DNA from: Actinoplanes solisilvae
GTDB taxonomy: Bacteria > Actinomycetota > Actinomycetes > Mycobacteriales > Micromonosporaceae
Length of the DNA: 64,000 nucleotides
NCBI RefSeq assembly: GCF_003999975.1
Contig: NZ_RJAC01000017.1
Location: 142,953-206,952, forward strand
Direction of reading: 5' to 3'
Shown: positions 8,318-16,854 of the stretch, piece by piece
Layout: each line of letters opens with the position of its first letter
Numbering within the stretch: the stretch's first letter is position 1
Made by a program: the position numbers and the translations under genes
The notes under the pieces: generated by a model
Databases searched by the model: none
Seen by the model: the letters and a program-made list of their open reading frames with translations, nothing else
Told to the model about the DNA's origin: nothing

Positions 8318-9811
8318 ATGGCCGAGCTGTCGTGTGACGTGCTGGTGGCGGGCGCCGGCCCTACCGGGCTGATGCTCGCCAACTGGCTGCTCAAACTCGG
8401 GGTCGACGTGATCGTCACGGACGGCAAGGAAGGCCCGACCCGCGAGTCGCGAGCCCTTGTCGTCCAGGCCCGCAGCCTCGAGATCTACGACCAGCTCGGC
8501 GTGGCCGACCAGGTGCTCGACGCCGCCCAGCGCGCCGACGCGCTGGCCCCCGGGTTCCTCGACCGGGCGTTCGGGCGCATCCCGCTCGGCCCGCTCGGGG
8601 GCAACCTCACGCCGTACCCGTTCATCGAAGTCCTCGAGCAGAGCCGCAACGAGGAGATCCTCTACGAGAACCTGCAGAAGCTCGGGTCCACGCTTCCTGG
8701 TGAAATAGTGCGGTGGGAGACGCCGCTGACGGCGGTCCGGCAGGTCGACGACGGGGTCGAGGCCAAGGCCGGCAACGACACGATCCGCGCCCGTTTCTGC
8801 GTCGGCTGCGACGGCGCGAACTCGGCCGTCCGCAAGGCGCGCCGCATCGGCTTCGAGGGCGTCACCAACCCCCACAGGTTCTACGTGATCGACGCGCTGG
8901 GCGTTGGGGGCCTGGTCGAGAACGCCATCAACGTACGACCCGGGAAGACCGACTTCCTGCTGGGTTTCCCGATGCGCGGCCGCAACGCGTGGCGCCTGCT
9001 CGGCCTGGTCCGCGACGAAGACGGCGACGGGCAGCTCACCGAGGAGGACGTCCGCCCCCGCATCCGGGAATTCGCGGTCACGTACGGGGAGTCGCGCTGG
9101 TTCGCGACCTACCGCGTGCACCACCGGGTGGCGGACACGTTCCGTGACGGCCCGTTCTTCCTGGCCGGGGACGCCGCCCACGTCCACTCGCCGGTCGGTG
9201 GGCAGGGCATGAACACCGGCATGCAGGACGCGCACAACCTGGCCTTCAAGCTCGCCGACGTGCTGCAGGGCCGCCGCAAGGACACGTGGCTCGACCGCTA
9301 CGACGCCGAGCGCCGCCCGGTGGCCCGCACGCTGGTGCGCACGACCGACCGCATCTTCGGGGCGGTCACGTCGCAGCGGCCGGTCTCGCGGGCGCTGCGC
9401 CGGCTGGCCGTGCCGTTGGTCGCTCCGCTGGGGGTGCGTCTCCTGCCGCGGGCGGCTGGCGGGTCGCGCCTGTTCCAGTACGTCTCGCAGATCCGCGTGC
9501 ACTACTGGATGACGCCCAACGCCGCCGCGGCCGCCCGGGGCCGGCGCGATCCGGTGGTCGGCCGGCGGCTGCCCTGGGCCGGCGGCAACTTCGAGGTGCT
9601 GCGGTCGCTGCACTGGCAGATCCACGCGTACGGGGGAGTCGACGCGGTCGACGTGCCCGACCTGGGAGTGGCCGTGCACGTCTTCCCGCCGGCGCCCGGC
9701 ACGGGACTCGAACCCGGGCGGCTCTATCTGGTGCGGCCCGACGGATTCGTGGCGGCCGACGCGGAGGTTTCCGAGGCCGCCGGCCTCTTCCCGGCGATGA
9801 TGCGCGGCTGA
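8318..9811 (+). CDS. FAD-dependent aromatic-type monooxygenase
   Basis: A 497-residue flavoprotein of the PHBH/aromatic hydroxylase family. It has the N-terminal Rossmann dinucleotide motif VLVAGAGPTGLMLA, the central CVGCDGANSAVRK (DG motif), and FLAGDAAHVHSPVGGQGMN (GD motif, FAD ribityl binding). It would use NAD(P)H and O2 to hydroxylate an aromatic or polyketide-like substrate. No biosynthetic partners lie nearby, so the substrate is unknown. The ATG at 8318 follows the M20 stop by 10 bp with GGGGCGG upstream. Confidence 0.9.
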   Translation: MAELSCDVLVAGAGPTGLMLANWLLKLGVDVIVTDGKEGPTRESRALVVQARSLEIYDQLGVADQVLDAAQRADALAPGFLDRAFGRIPLGPLGGNLTPYPFIEVLEQSRNEEILYENLQKLGSTLPGEIVRWETPLTAVRQVDDGVEAKAGNDTIRARFCVGCDGANSAVRKARRIGFEGVTNPHRFYVIDALGVGGLVENAINVRPGKTDFLLGFPMRGRNAWRLLGLVRDEDGDGQLTEEDVRPRIREFAVTYGESRWFATYRVHHRVADTFRDGPFFLAGDAAHVHSPVGGQGMNTGMQDAHNLAFKLADVLQGRRKDTWLDRYDAERRPVARTLVRTTDRIFGAVTSQRPVSRALRRLAVPLVAPLGVRLLPRAAGGSRLFQYVSQIRVHYWMTPNAAAAARGRRDPVVGRRLPWAGGNFEVLRSLHWQIHAYGGVDAVDVPDLGVAVHVFPPAPGTGLEPGRLYLVRPDGFVAADAEVSEAAGLFPAMMRG

Positions 9812-9877
9812 TTCACGCTGCGCTCCGAGCGGCCCGTCACACAGAGCAAACCGATGCGGGCCGTGGTTTCGTCCTGT

Positions 9878-9900
9878 TAGGATATCGAACATGCGTTCGA
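9878..9900 (+). promoter_or_regulatory. SOS (LexA) box overlapping a leaderless promoter
   Basis: TCGAAC-ATGC-GTTCGA at 9885-9900 is a perfect match to the actinobacterial LexA box. A TAGGAT -10 hexamer at 9878-9883 lies exactly 7 bp before the ATG at 9891, the spacing expected for transcription starting at the start codon (leaderless mRNA). LexA bound here would cover the transcription start and the first codons. Confidence 0.75.
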
Positions 9901-10187
9901 ACAATGCGCCCACGCCGGTGTCTCTGATGGTGCGGCCGATGCCCGTCGGCCCGCGTAACGCGATCGACCGCCTGCACTTCCGCGACCAGCTCGAGTCCAT
10001 CGCCCGCCTGCGTGTCGCCGTCCGGGCGCTCGACGACGTCGACGTCACCGACTGGGACGACGTCGCCCTCCGAGATCATCTCGACGAGCTCTCCGCGACC
10101 CTGTGCGCCCTCGACGCCCAGCTGACCCGCGTCGCCGACGCCGTCCGTTCCCGCGGCTTCCGCATCGCTGAGCCCAGAGCCGCGTGA
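9891..10187 (+). CDS. small SOS-box-controlled protein of unknown function
   Basis: A 98-residue soluble protein with no family that I recognise. After a Pro-rich N-terminal 20 residues it looks alpha-helical: RLHFRDQLESIARLRVAVRA, then LRDHLDELSATLCALDAQLT. It has no signal peptide or membrane segment and no visible catalytic motif. No ribosome-binding site precedes the ATG, and the promoter spacing suggests a leaderless transcript. A perfect LexA box covers the start codon, so induction by DNA damage is expected (inference). An ATG at 9927 is a possible alternative start. Confidence 0.7.
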   Translation: MRSNNAPTPVSLMVRPMPVGPRNAIDRLHFRDQLESIARLRVAVRALDDVDVTDWDDVALRDHLDELSATLCALDAQLTRVADAVRSRGFRIAEPRAA

Positions 10188-10230
10188 GCGACCGGGGCGA
10201 GGCCGCGTCGGCGACCCCGCCCCGGTGTGA

Positions 10231-13200
10231 TCACTTCAGGCCGAAGGCGCGGGTGATGCGCTGTTCGACGGTGTTGCCCCGGCTGTCCGAGGCGGTGGTG
10301 CGCAACGTGGCGAAATTCGCCCGGTGCGGGGCGTCGAGCCGGGTGCGCCAGGTGGCCCCGTCCCGATCCAGGTCGGCGCGGTGCCAGGTCTGGCCGTCGT
10401 CATACGAGACGTCAACCGTGACCTTCTTGATGGTTCCGGCATCCACGACCCCCGGCAAGGTCGACGGGGTCACCGCCAGCTCGGCGTGCCGGCCGGCCTT
10501 CCCGGCGCGGTCGGTCCCGACCGCGTAGTCGAGCTGGATCAGGGCCGGCCTCTCGTCCTGGCCCGACTTGACCGGTCCCGAGGTGAAGCCCCACTCCGTC
10601 CGCGTACTGGTCGAATATGGTCCGGCCACCGCACTGCGGCTGTTCTCCGACACCAGCCGGTACGGCAGGCGTGCGGGAGCGAGGCCCAGATAGAGCCCGG
10701 CGTTGTCGTAGTCAGCCTCGGCGATCAGCGTTGCACCCTGGTAAAGGCGCAGCGACTGCACGGCGGTGCCCCAGGACATAGCTCCCATGTGCGACGTGCC
10801 CGAGTCGCCCCAGCCGGGAACGCTCGCCTGGAACAAGTCGCCGCTGTGACGCACCACCGTGTCCGACACGGTCGTCAGGCGCGGCCGCTGCACCGGGCTG
10901 AGCCACGTCTCCGAGGCCTTGGCTCCGGCGCGATAGGTCGTCCACTCCGATCCCTGACTGATCACGTTCGGGATCTGGACCTGGCTGGTCCACGGAGTCC
11001 CCGCGGTGACCCATTCGGTGCGGTCGCCCTGGGCCGGTGCCGGTGCGTTGTCGAGATACATCGTGGTACCGGCGGCCGAGCGACCGGCGCGTGCCTGCAG
11101 GACGTTCTCCGAGCGCCAGTTGCGGTACGAGGCCGTGACGCGAGCCAGGTTGGACTTGTCCGCCCGATAGGTGAGGTCGGCCGGCAAGCCACCCTGATAA
11201 TCACGCTGCAGGTCGTAGACGTACTGGGTCCTCGGATTCGACGTCACGTCGAGCTTGACCCGCCGTTCGCGCTGGATGCGGCTGATCAGTTGCTCGCCCT
11301 CGTCGTGGGAGAGAGTGGCCACGGTGATCAGCGGTGGATCGACGGGCTCCCCCCGGTCCGGGACAGGCCACGGCGCGAGGCGGCCGATGCCGTCATTGAC
11401 GACCAGCAGCATGCGGGCACCCGCCGCGGCCGCGGCGGTGGCCTGCTCCACGATCGACTTCGCGTCGTCCCGACGCACCACGACGGCTTTGCCGCGGACG
11501 TCGCGATCCCCGGCGAGGACGGCGTCGACGTGCGAGGACCCGACCGGCAGGGGCTGTGCGGGTAGTTGTGTCCGCAGGTCGTCGTACCCGCCGATCTCCA
11601 GCGCGGGCTGGGCGAGACGCCAGACGGCGGCGAACTCGAAACCGTCGGTCCGGGTGGATCCGGTCGGCAGGGCCCAGACGCTGTCGTAGCTCGCGTCCGG
11701 CGAGGTCCCGATGAACCAGTTGCTCCCGCCGTCGACCTGACTCAGCTGGCTGAGCATGTAGGACGTATCGGTCACCTCGGTGCGCTCGGGGGCCGTGGCC
11801 TGGACGCGCCGGGCCTTGGAGGCGTCGAACACCACGGCACGGTCCCGGTCGAGCTTGATCCCGTTCGCCGCCATCAGGGCGACACCCTTCGAGGAGGCGC
11901 CGTGCACCCCTTCGACGTCGGCGTTGAACCACGCGGCGTAGGTGTCGACCGGCAGCCGTAGGGTCGTGGAGCCGGTGGAATCGACGTCGACGTACTGGTA
12001 GGAGCCGTTCGCCCCCATCACCGTCAGGGCACCCGCCAAGGGCTTTCCGCTGCGGTCCTTGGTCGTCACCACGAGTGGGTGCCGCTCACTCTCCTGACCG
12101 ACAGAGAGCGTCGTACGCATGGTCACCGAGCCGGCGGTCGCGGTCAGGAAGCCGGAGAACGCCTGGTCGAACGGCATCCCGTCGAAGGAGACGGTCATCG
12201 TCGCCTCGGCGCTGCCGTGCGCCGGAACGGTGATCCGCGGCTGCGACAGCGTCAGCAGCCCGGCCGGGAGCCCGTCGATGGAGGCGGCCAGGTCGAGCGT
12301 CACCGGGGCGGCGCCGAGGTTGGTGAAGCGAACCGGCCGGGTGACCGGGGCGTTCAGTGCCGGGGACGACCATTCCGCATAGCCGAAGTTGACGCTGCCG
12401 GTGCCGAACAGGGTCGCCTTGTCGGCCGCGACGACGTCGAGCCGGCCGGTGCCCCCCTCGTACGCCGTCATGCCGGTCAGCGGCTTGGTGGTGCTCATCA
12501 GCAGCTCCTTGAGCTGCTCACCGTCAAGTTCGGGGTGTTTCGCGGCGAGCAGCGCGACCGCGCCGGTCACGTGCGGGGTGGCCATCGAGGTGCCGCTTAT
12601 CGTCAGATAGGAACCCTCGCCGTCCTTGGCGTACTGGGAACGGGCGGCCAGGATCTCGGCGCCGGGGGCGGTGAGGTCGGGCTTGACCGCCCGGTCGCCC
12701 AGGCGTGGCCCTCTGCTCGAGAAGCCCGCGAGCGTGTCCGCGTTGGTGACCGCGCCGACGCTCAGGGCGGCGTCCGCGGCGCCGGGCGTGCCGATCCCGT
12801 ACTCACGTCCCTGGTTGCCGACCGCGATGACGAAGAGCGCTCCGGTCTCGGCGCTGAGCTGGTTCACCGCGAGACTCATGGGGTCGGTGCCGTCGGTCGG
12901 CTGGTCGCCCAGGCTGAGATTGATGACCTTGGCGTGCTGGTCGCGCGCCGCCCACTCCATCCCCTCGATGATCCCGGAGTTCTCGCCGAAGTTGTTGTCG
13001 CCGAGCACCTTGCCGATGTGCAGCCGGGCACCCGGCGCGACGCCCTTCTCGACGCCGCCGGACGCGGCCCCGGTGCCCGCGATGGTCGAGGCGACGTGTG
13101 TGCCGTGGCCCAGACGGTCGAGGATCGTCTCACCCGGGACGAAGCTCTTGGTGGCGACGACCCGGCCGGCCAGGTCGGGGTGGTCGGGGTCGATGCCGCT

Positions 13201-13929
13201 GTCGAGCACCGCGACGTCGACTCCGGCGCCGGTGTTGCCGGCCGCCCACAGTTGCGGCGCGCCGATCTGGGCGGTGCTCTCGGCCAGAGTGCCCCTCGAC
13301 TTACCGTCCAGCCAGATCTTGGCGATGCCGCCGCCCAGGGTGGGCGGGCTGCCGGCGGCGCGCTTCTGGCTGGTCGAGGTGATCGACGTCCAGAAGTCGT
13401 CCGACCGCTCGGCCCGGAGCGCGGCGCCCTGGATGCTGTCGAGGTCGAGCACCTTCTCGGCGCTGTCCAGCGACGCGGAGGCCTTGGCCCGGGCCGACGG
13501 GTTGGCGTACCGGACGATCAGCGGGAGCCGGTCACTGTGCGCGTCGTCGTAGCCGTCCTCGACGAGCTCGGTGAGGTTGAACAGTTGCTTGTCGAGCAGA
13601 CCGGCTGAGACGTACGGCAGTGCCGCGTTCGGATAGACGAAGGTGTCCGTGCCCCTGCGCTGCGCGAGGAAGCCGGTGGGCCGGCCTTGCTCATCACGCA
13701 CCTGGGGGCTGGTAGCTCCGTCGGCGGTCATGGTGACGGTCACTTTCTCACCGGTGAGGAGAGTGACGGTTGCCGTCGGGCCGGCACCGGGTGAGGCGAC
13801 GGTCGAGGCGGCGGCCGGAGCCGCCGGGGCTAGAGCGAGCGGGACCACGCACACGGCGATAAGACCTGCCCCGCGTAAACGCGACAGTGGCACCAGGGAC
13901 CTCACAGGGGTCGATGGGAGCGATCCCAA
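10231..13929 (-). CDS. large secreted S8 (subtilisin-family) serine protease
   Basis: The 1232-residue protein begins with a signal peptide (hydrophobic LIAVCVVPLALAPAAPAAA). A propeptide follows to about residue 215, then the subtilase domain with catalytic Asp243 (VAVLDSGIDPDHPDL), His275 (GHGTHVAS) and Ser448 (GTSMATPH). A PA-like insert may lie around residue 850 (MLLVVNDGIG). The rest is beta-sandwich-like, ending in a Ser/Asp-rich domain (TVEQRITRAF). It is a secreted peptidase, probably for nutrient protein. The frame opens with TTG at 13929; GTG at 13905 is an equally good start, and neither has a clear ribosome-binding site. Confidence 0.93.
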   Translation of the reverse strand: MGSLPSTPVRSLVPLSRLRGAGLIAVCVVPLALAPAAPAAASTVASPGAGPTATVTLLTGEKVTVTMTADGATSPQVRDEQGRPTGFLAQRRGTDTFVYPNAALPYVSAGLLDKQLFNLTELVEDGYDDAHSDRLPLIVRYANPSARAKASASLDSAEKVLDLDSIQGAALRAERSDDFWTSITSTSQKRAAGSPPTLGGGIAKIWLDGKSRGTLAESTAQIGAPQLWAAGNTGAGVDVAVLDSGIDPDHPDLAGRVVATKSFVPGETILDRLGHGTHVASTIAGTGAASGGVEKGVAPGARLHIGKVLGDNNFGENSGIIEGMEWAARDQHAKVINLSLGDQPTDGTDPMSLAVNQLSAETGALFVIAVGNQGREYGIGTPGAADAALSVGAVTNADTLAGFSSRGPRLGDRAVKPDLTAPGAEILAARSQYAKDGEGSYLTISGTSMATPHVTGAVALLAAKHPELDGEQLKELLMSTTKPLTGMTAYEGGTGRLDVVAADKATLFGTGSVNFGYAEWSSPALNAPVTRPVRFTNLGAAPVTLDLAASIDGLPAGLLTLSQPRITVPAHGSAEATMTVSFDGMPFDQAFSGFLTATAGSVTMRTTLSVGQESERHPLVVTTKDRSGKPLAGALTVMGANGSYQYVDVDSTGSTTLRLPVDTYAAWFNADVEGVHGASSKGVALMAANGIKLDRDRAVVFDASKARRVQATAPERTEVTDTSYMLSQLSQVDGGSNWFIGTSPDASYDSVWALPTGSTRTDGFEFAAVWRLAQPALEIGGYDDLRTQLPAQPLPVGSSHVDAVLAGDRDVRGKAVVVRRDDAKSIVEQATAAAAAGARMLLVVNDGIGRLAPWPVPDRGEPVDPPLITVATLSHDEGEQLISRIQRERRVKLDVTSNPRTQYVYDLQRDYQGGLPADLTYRADKSNLARVTASYRNWRSENVLQARAGRSAAGTTMYLDNAPAPAQGDRTEWVTAGTPWTSQVQIPNVISQGSEWTTYRAGAKASETWLSPVQRPRLTTVSDTVVRHSGDLFQASVPGWGDSGTSHMGAMSWGTAVQSLRLYQGATLIAEADYDNAGLYLGLAPARLPYRLVSENSRSAVAGPYSTSTRTEWGFTSGPVKSGQDERPALIQLDYAVGTDRAGKAGRHAELAVTPSTLPGVVDAGTIKKVTVDVSYDDGQTWHRADLDRDGATWRTRLDAPHRANFATLRTTASDSRGNTVEQRITRAFGLK

Positions 13930-14083
13930 GCAATATGAAGATCATCTATTACGCGCCGACAACAGCTTGATTACGGACGCAGGCGCAATGTGATGGGCGC
14001 GACGTTCCGGGGGAGCGTTCTTCCGGGGCAGCTCCGGTCGGTCTTCGGGCGAAAATGTCGTAGGGGGCTGCCAGGATGAGGTC

Positions 14084-15637
14084 GTGCGATTCCTCGATCT
14101 GGCGGCGACCTCGGCGGCCGTCGCCGCGACCTCGGGGCGCAAGGCAAAGGTCGAGCTGCTCGCCGGTGCCCTGCGCGGGCTCGACCCTGACGAGATCGCG
14201 GCCGGTTCCGCCTTCCTGGCCGGTGAGCTGCGCCAGCGGCAGACCGGTGTGGGCTATGCGAGCCTGCGAGACCGGCGCGCCCCGGCGGCCGAGCCCACGC
14301 TGACCGTCGGCGCGGTCGACGCCGCGATCGCTGAGATCTCGGTGGTCGCGGGCGCGGGCTCGCAGGCTCGGCGGCGTGACCTGCTGGCCGCCCTGTTCGG
14401 CGCGGCGACCGCCGAAGAGCAGCGGTTGCTCGTCGGGCTGTTCAGCGGCGAGCTGCGCCAGGGCGCCCAGGCGGGATTGCTGGCCGACGCCATCGCCAAA
14501 GCCGCCGAGGTGCCGCTCACGGCCGTCCGGCGGGCCCTGCTGCTCTCCGGCGATCTCAAGCAGGTGGCCGTCGCCGCTCTCACCCGGGGCGCGGTGGCGC
14601 TGGCCGAGATCCACCTGCGCGTCGGCACCCCGCTGACCCCGATGCTGGCCCAGAGCGCGCCCGACGTCGGCGCCGCCCTGCTCGCCACCGGCACCCCCGC
14701 CGCCGTCGACGTGAAGCTCGACGGCATCCGCATCCAGGTGCACCGCTCCGGCGACGACGTGGCCGTCTTCACCCGCAGCCTCGACGACATCACCGCCCGC
14801 ATGCCCGAGGTCGTCGAGGCCACCCGCAAGCTGCCGCTGCGCGAGGTCGTGCTCGACGGCGAGGCCATGACGCTCGACGCCTCCGGCCGCCCTCGCCCCT
14901 TCCAAGAGACGTCCAGCCGCGCCGCTACCCGAGGCGGCGCCGGTCTCAAATCGAGTTCCGGAACGGCCGCCCCGCTCGCGCTGGTGCCGTTCTTCTTCGA
15001 CGTCCTCCACCTCGACGGCGACGATCTGCTCGACGAGCCCGGCCGGGTGCGCTGGGCCGCGCTCGCCGACGCTCTGCCGAGTGAGCTGATCGTCGGCCGC
15101 ACGACCGTGACCAGCGAAGAAGAAGCCGCTGCGGCCTTTGCCGCCGCCCTCGCAGCCGGGCAGGAAGGCGTGGTCATCAAGGCGGCCGAGGCACCCTACG
15201 ACGTGGGCCGGCGCGGGTCGGCCTGGGTCAAGGTCAAACCCCGGCACACGCTCGACCTGGTGGTCCTCGCCGTCGAATGGGGCCACGGGCGCCGCCAGGG
15301 CTGGCTGTCCAACCTGCATCTGGGCGCGCTCGACCCGCGTACGGGCGAGTTCGTGATGCTCGGCAAGACGTTCAAGGGCCTCACCGACGAGCTGCTGCGC
15401 TGGCAGACCGAGCGCTTCCAGGAGCTGAAGACCGGTGACGACGGCTGGGTCGTGCGGGTCCGGCCGGTCCAGGTCGTCGAGATCGCGTTCGACGGGGTGC
15501 AGACGTCGCCGCGCTATCCCGGCGGCGTCGCCCTGCGCTTCGCCCGGGTCCTCCGCTACCGCGACGACAAATCGGCCGCCGAGGCCGACACGATCGACAC
15601 CGTCCGCGCGATCGGAGGTCACCCCACGCCCGATTGA
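14084..15637 (+). CDS. ligB: ATP-dependent DNA ligase
   Basis: The 517-residue enzyme has the three-domain layout of actinobacterial ATP-dependent ligase B. An alpha-helical DNA-binding domain occupies residues 1-180. The adenylation domain has nucleophile Lys211 in VDVKLDGIRIQ, with VVLDGEAM, FFFDVLHLDGDD and EGVVIKA as later nucleotidyltransferase motifs. The OB domain starts at WVKVKPRHTLDLV. It seals nicks using ATP and complements the NAD-dependent ligase. The start is a GTG. The preceding 154 bp are relatively AT-rich and serve divergently with the protease gene. Confidence 0.93.
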   Translation: MRFLDLAATSAAVAATSGRKAKVELLAGALRGLDPDEIAAGSAFLAGELRQRQTGVGYASLRDRRAPAAEPTLTVGAVDAAIAEISVVAGAGSQARRRDLLAALFGAATAEEQRLLVGLFSGELRQGAQAGLLADAIAKAAEVPLTAVRRALLLSGDLKQVAVAALTRGAVALAEIHLRVGTPLTPMLAQSAPDVGAALLATGTPAAVDVKLDGIRIQVHRSGDDVAVFTRSLDDITARMPEVVEATRKLPLREVVLDGEAMTLDASGRPRPFQETSSRAATRGGAGLKSSSGTAAPLALVPFFFDVLHLDGDDLLDEPGRVRWAALADALPSELIVGRTTVTSEEEAAAAFAAALAAGQEGVVIKAAEAPYDVGRRGSAWVKVKPRHTLDLVVLAVEWGHGRRQGWLSNLHLGALDPRTGEFVMLGKTFKGLTDELLRWQTERFQELKTGDDGWVVRVRPVQVVEIAFDGVQTSPRYPGGVALRFARVLRYRDDKSAAEADTIDTVRAIGGHPTPD

Positions 15638-15688
15638 TCAAGGGGAAACAGAGCTCGGCCTGGGGAACCGGCCCCGGCGGAGCGCGCC

Positions 15689-16753
15689 TCAGTCCTGGGT
15701 GGGCCGCGCTTGAGCAGCCGCTTCGCGGGCTCGGTCGGCGTCCGACACGCGGTCGCCGGGTGCGGCGGCCACGGCAGCCCGCTTGCGGTCCGCCTCTTCG
15801 ACGCGGTCGCGGGAGCGTGCGCGGCGCCGGTCGGCTTCTTCAACGCGGTCGCCCGAGCTTGCCCGGCGCCGGTCGGCTTCTTCGACGCGGTCGCCCGAGC
15901 TTGCCCGGCGCCGGTCGGCTTCTTCGACGCGGTCGCCGGAAGCGGGGCGGTCGGAATCGCTGCGGGGGCGGTCGGTGGCGGGGGCCGGCTCGTTCGGTTT
16001 GGAACCGCCTCGGGCCTCTTTGCGGGCGTAGTAGACGTAGGCCGCCAGGGCCATGCCGGCGAACAGCCACCACTGCACCGCGTAGCCGCCGTTCTGCCAG
16101 GCGTCCTCGTGGTCGATCGGGATCGGGGTGAAGGCCTCGTCGGCCGCCGGCGTCTGCTCGCGCATCAGCACGTAGGCCCCGTACACAGGATAGGGCATCT
16201 CGGGCGCGAGCTTCGGCACCGCGATGCGCCGCGTGTCGAGCCGGCCGTCGCGACGCTCGATCGGGGCCGGTCGGCTTTCCGACAGGTGGAGCTGGCCCAC
16301 GACCGTGACCTGGCCGGTCGGCGCGGGCGGCACCGACGGCGACGCGACCGCCCCGCCCTCCGGCGCCGGCACCCAGCCGCGGTCGACCAGCACCGCCGTG
16401 CCGTCGGCCAGCACCAGCGGAGTCACGATCTCGAAGCCGACGTCCCCGCCGACGGTGCGGCCCCGCGCCTGGATCTCGTGGGCCGGGTCATAGCTGCCCG
16501 TCACGGTCACCTTTGTCCAGGCCACGTCCTTGCCGGGGGCCTTGCCGGGCGCCCCGGGCGCGGTCGGCGCGGGAATCAGGGAGGTCAGCGGAACCGCCGC
16601 GACGCTGTCGGCCGCGTCGATGCGGTCGTTGATCGCGCTGCGCTCCTCGTAGCGCCGGAGCTGCCAGTTGCCGAGCATCACCATGACCACCGCGGCGGCC
16701 ACCGCCAGCGCGGCCGCGGCCAACCAGCGCGGGCTCAGCAGGAAGCGGTACAC
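15689..16753 (-). CDS. SURF1 family protein with repetitive charged tail
   Basis: The first 245 residues are SURF1-like. An N-terminal membrane helix (WLAAAALAVAAAVVMVMLGNW) is followed by QLRRYEERSAIND, a central VLVDRGWVPAP, and a second helix near residue 225 (VQWWLFAGMALAAYVYYARK). SURF1 helps assemble haem-copper cytochrome c oxidase in the membrane. The last 100 residues are unusual. They hold four copies of a 14-residue acidic/basic unit (GDRVEEADRRRASS type) plus a degenerate fifth, predicted to be cytoplasmic and helical. SURF1 proteins normally stop soon after the second helix. Confidence 0.88.
   Translation of the reverse strand: MYRFLLSPRWLAAAALAVAAAVVMVMLGNWQLRRYEERSAINDRIDAADSVAAVPLTSLIPAPTAPGAPGKAPGKDVAWTKVTVTGSYDPAHEIQARGRTVGGDVGFEIVTPLVLADGTAVLVDRGWVPAPEGGAVASPSVPPAPTGQVTVVGQLHLSESRPAPIERRDGRLDTRRIAVPKLAPEMPYPVYGAYVLMREQTPAADEAFTPIPIDHEDAWQNGGYAVQWWLFAGMALAAYVYYARKEARGGSKPNEPAPATDRPRSDSDRPASGDRVEEADRRRASSGDRVEEADRRRASSGDRVEEADRRRARSRDRVEEADRKRAAVAAAPGDRVSDADRAREAAAQARPTQD
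15789..15956 (-). repeat. 42-bp tandem repeat inside the SURF1 gene
   Basis: Units of 42 bp start at 15831, 15873 and 15915, preceded by a more divergent unit from about 15789. Each carries TCGGCTTCTT plus a copy of ACGCGGTCGC. The period is a multiple of three, so copy-number changes keep the reading frame. Confidence 0.85.
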
Positions 16754-16854
16754 GCAACGAGGCTACCCGTCGCCCGGTCGGCGCCCGCCGGACCCGGGTA
16801 CTGTCCCACTCCGGCAGTCGACAACAGGCAATACACGCACCGGGAGAGTCATCT

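Noticed and set aside
12079..13608. Long plus-strand open frame inside the subtilase gene
   Set aside because: The catalytic triad and signal peptide read on the minus strand, and this frame shows no family features.
13949..15622. Long minus-strand open frame opposite the DNA ligase
   Set aside because: Codon pattern and all ligase motifs belong to the plus strand. Long antisense frames are expected at this GC content.
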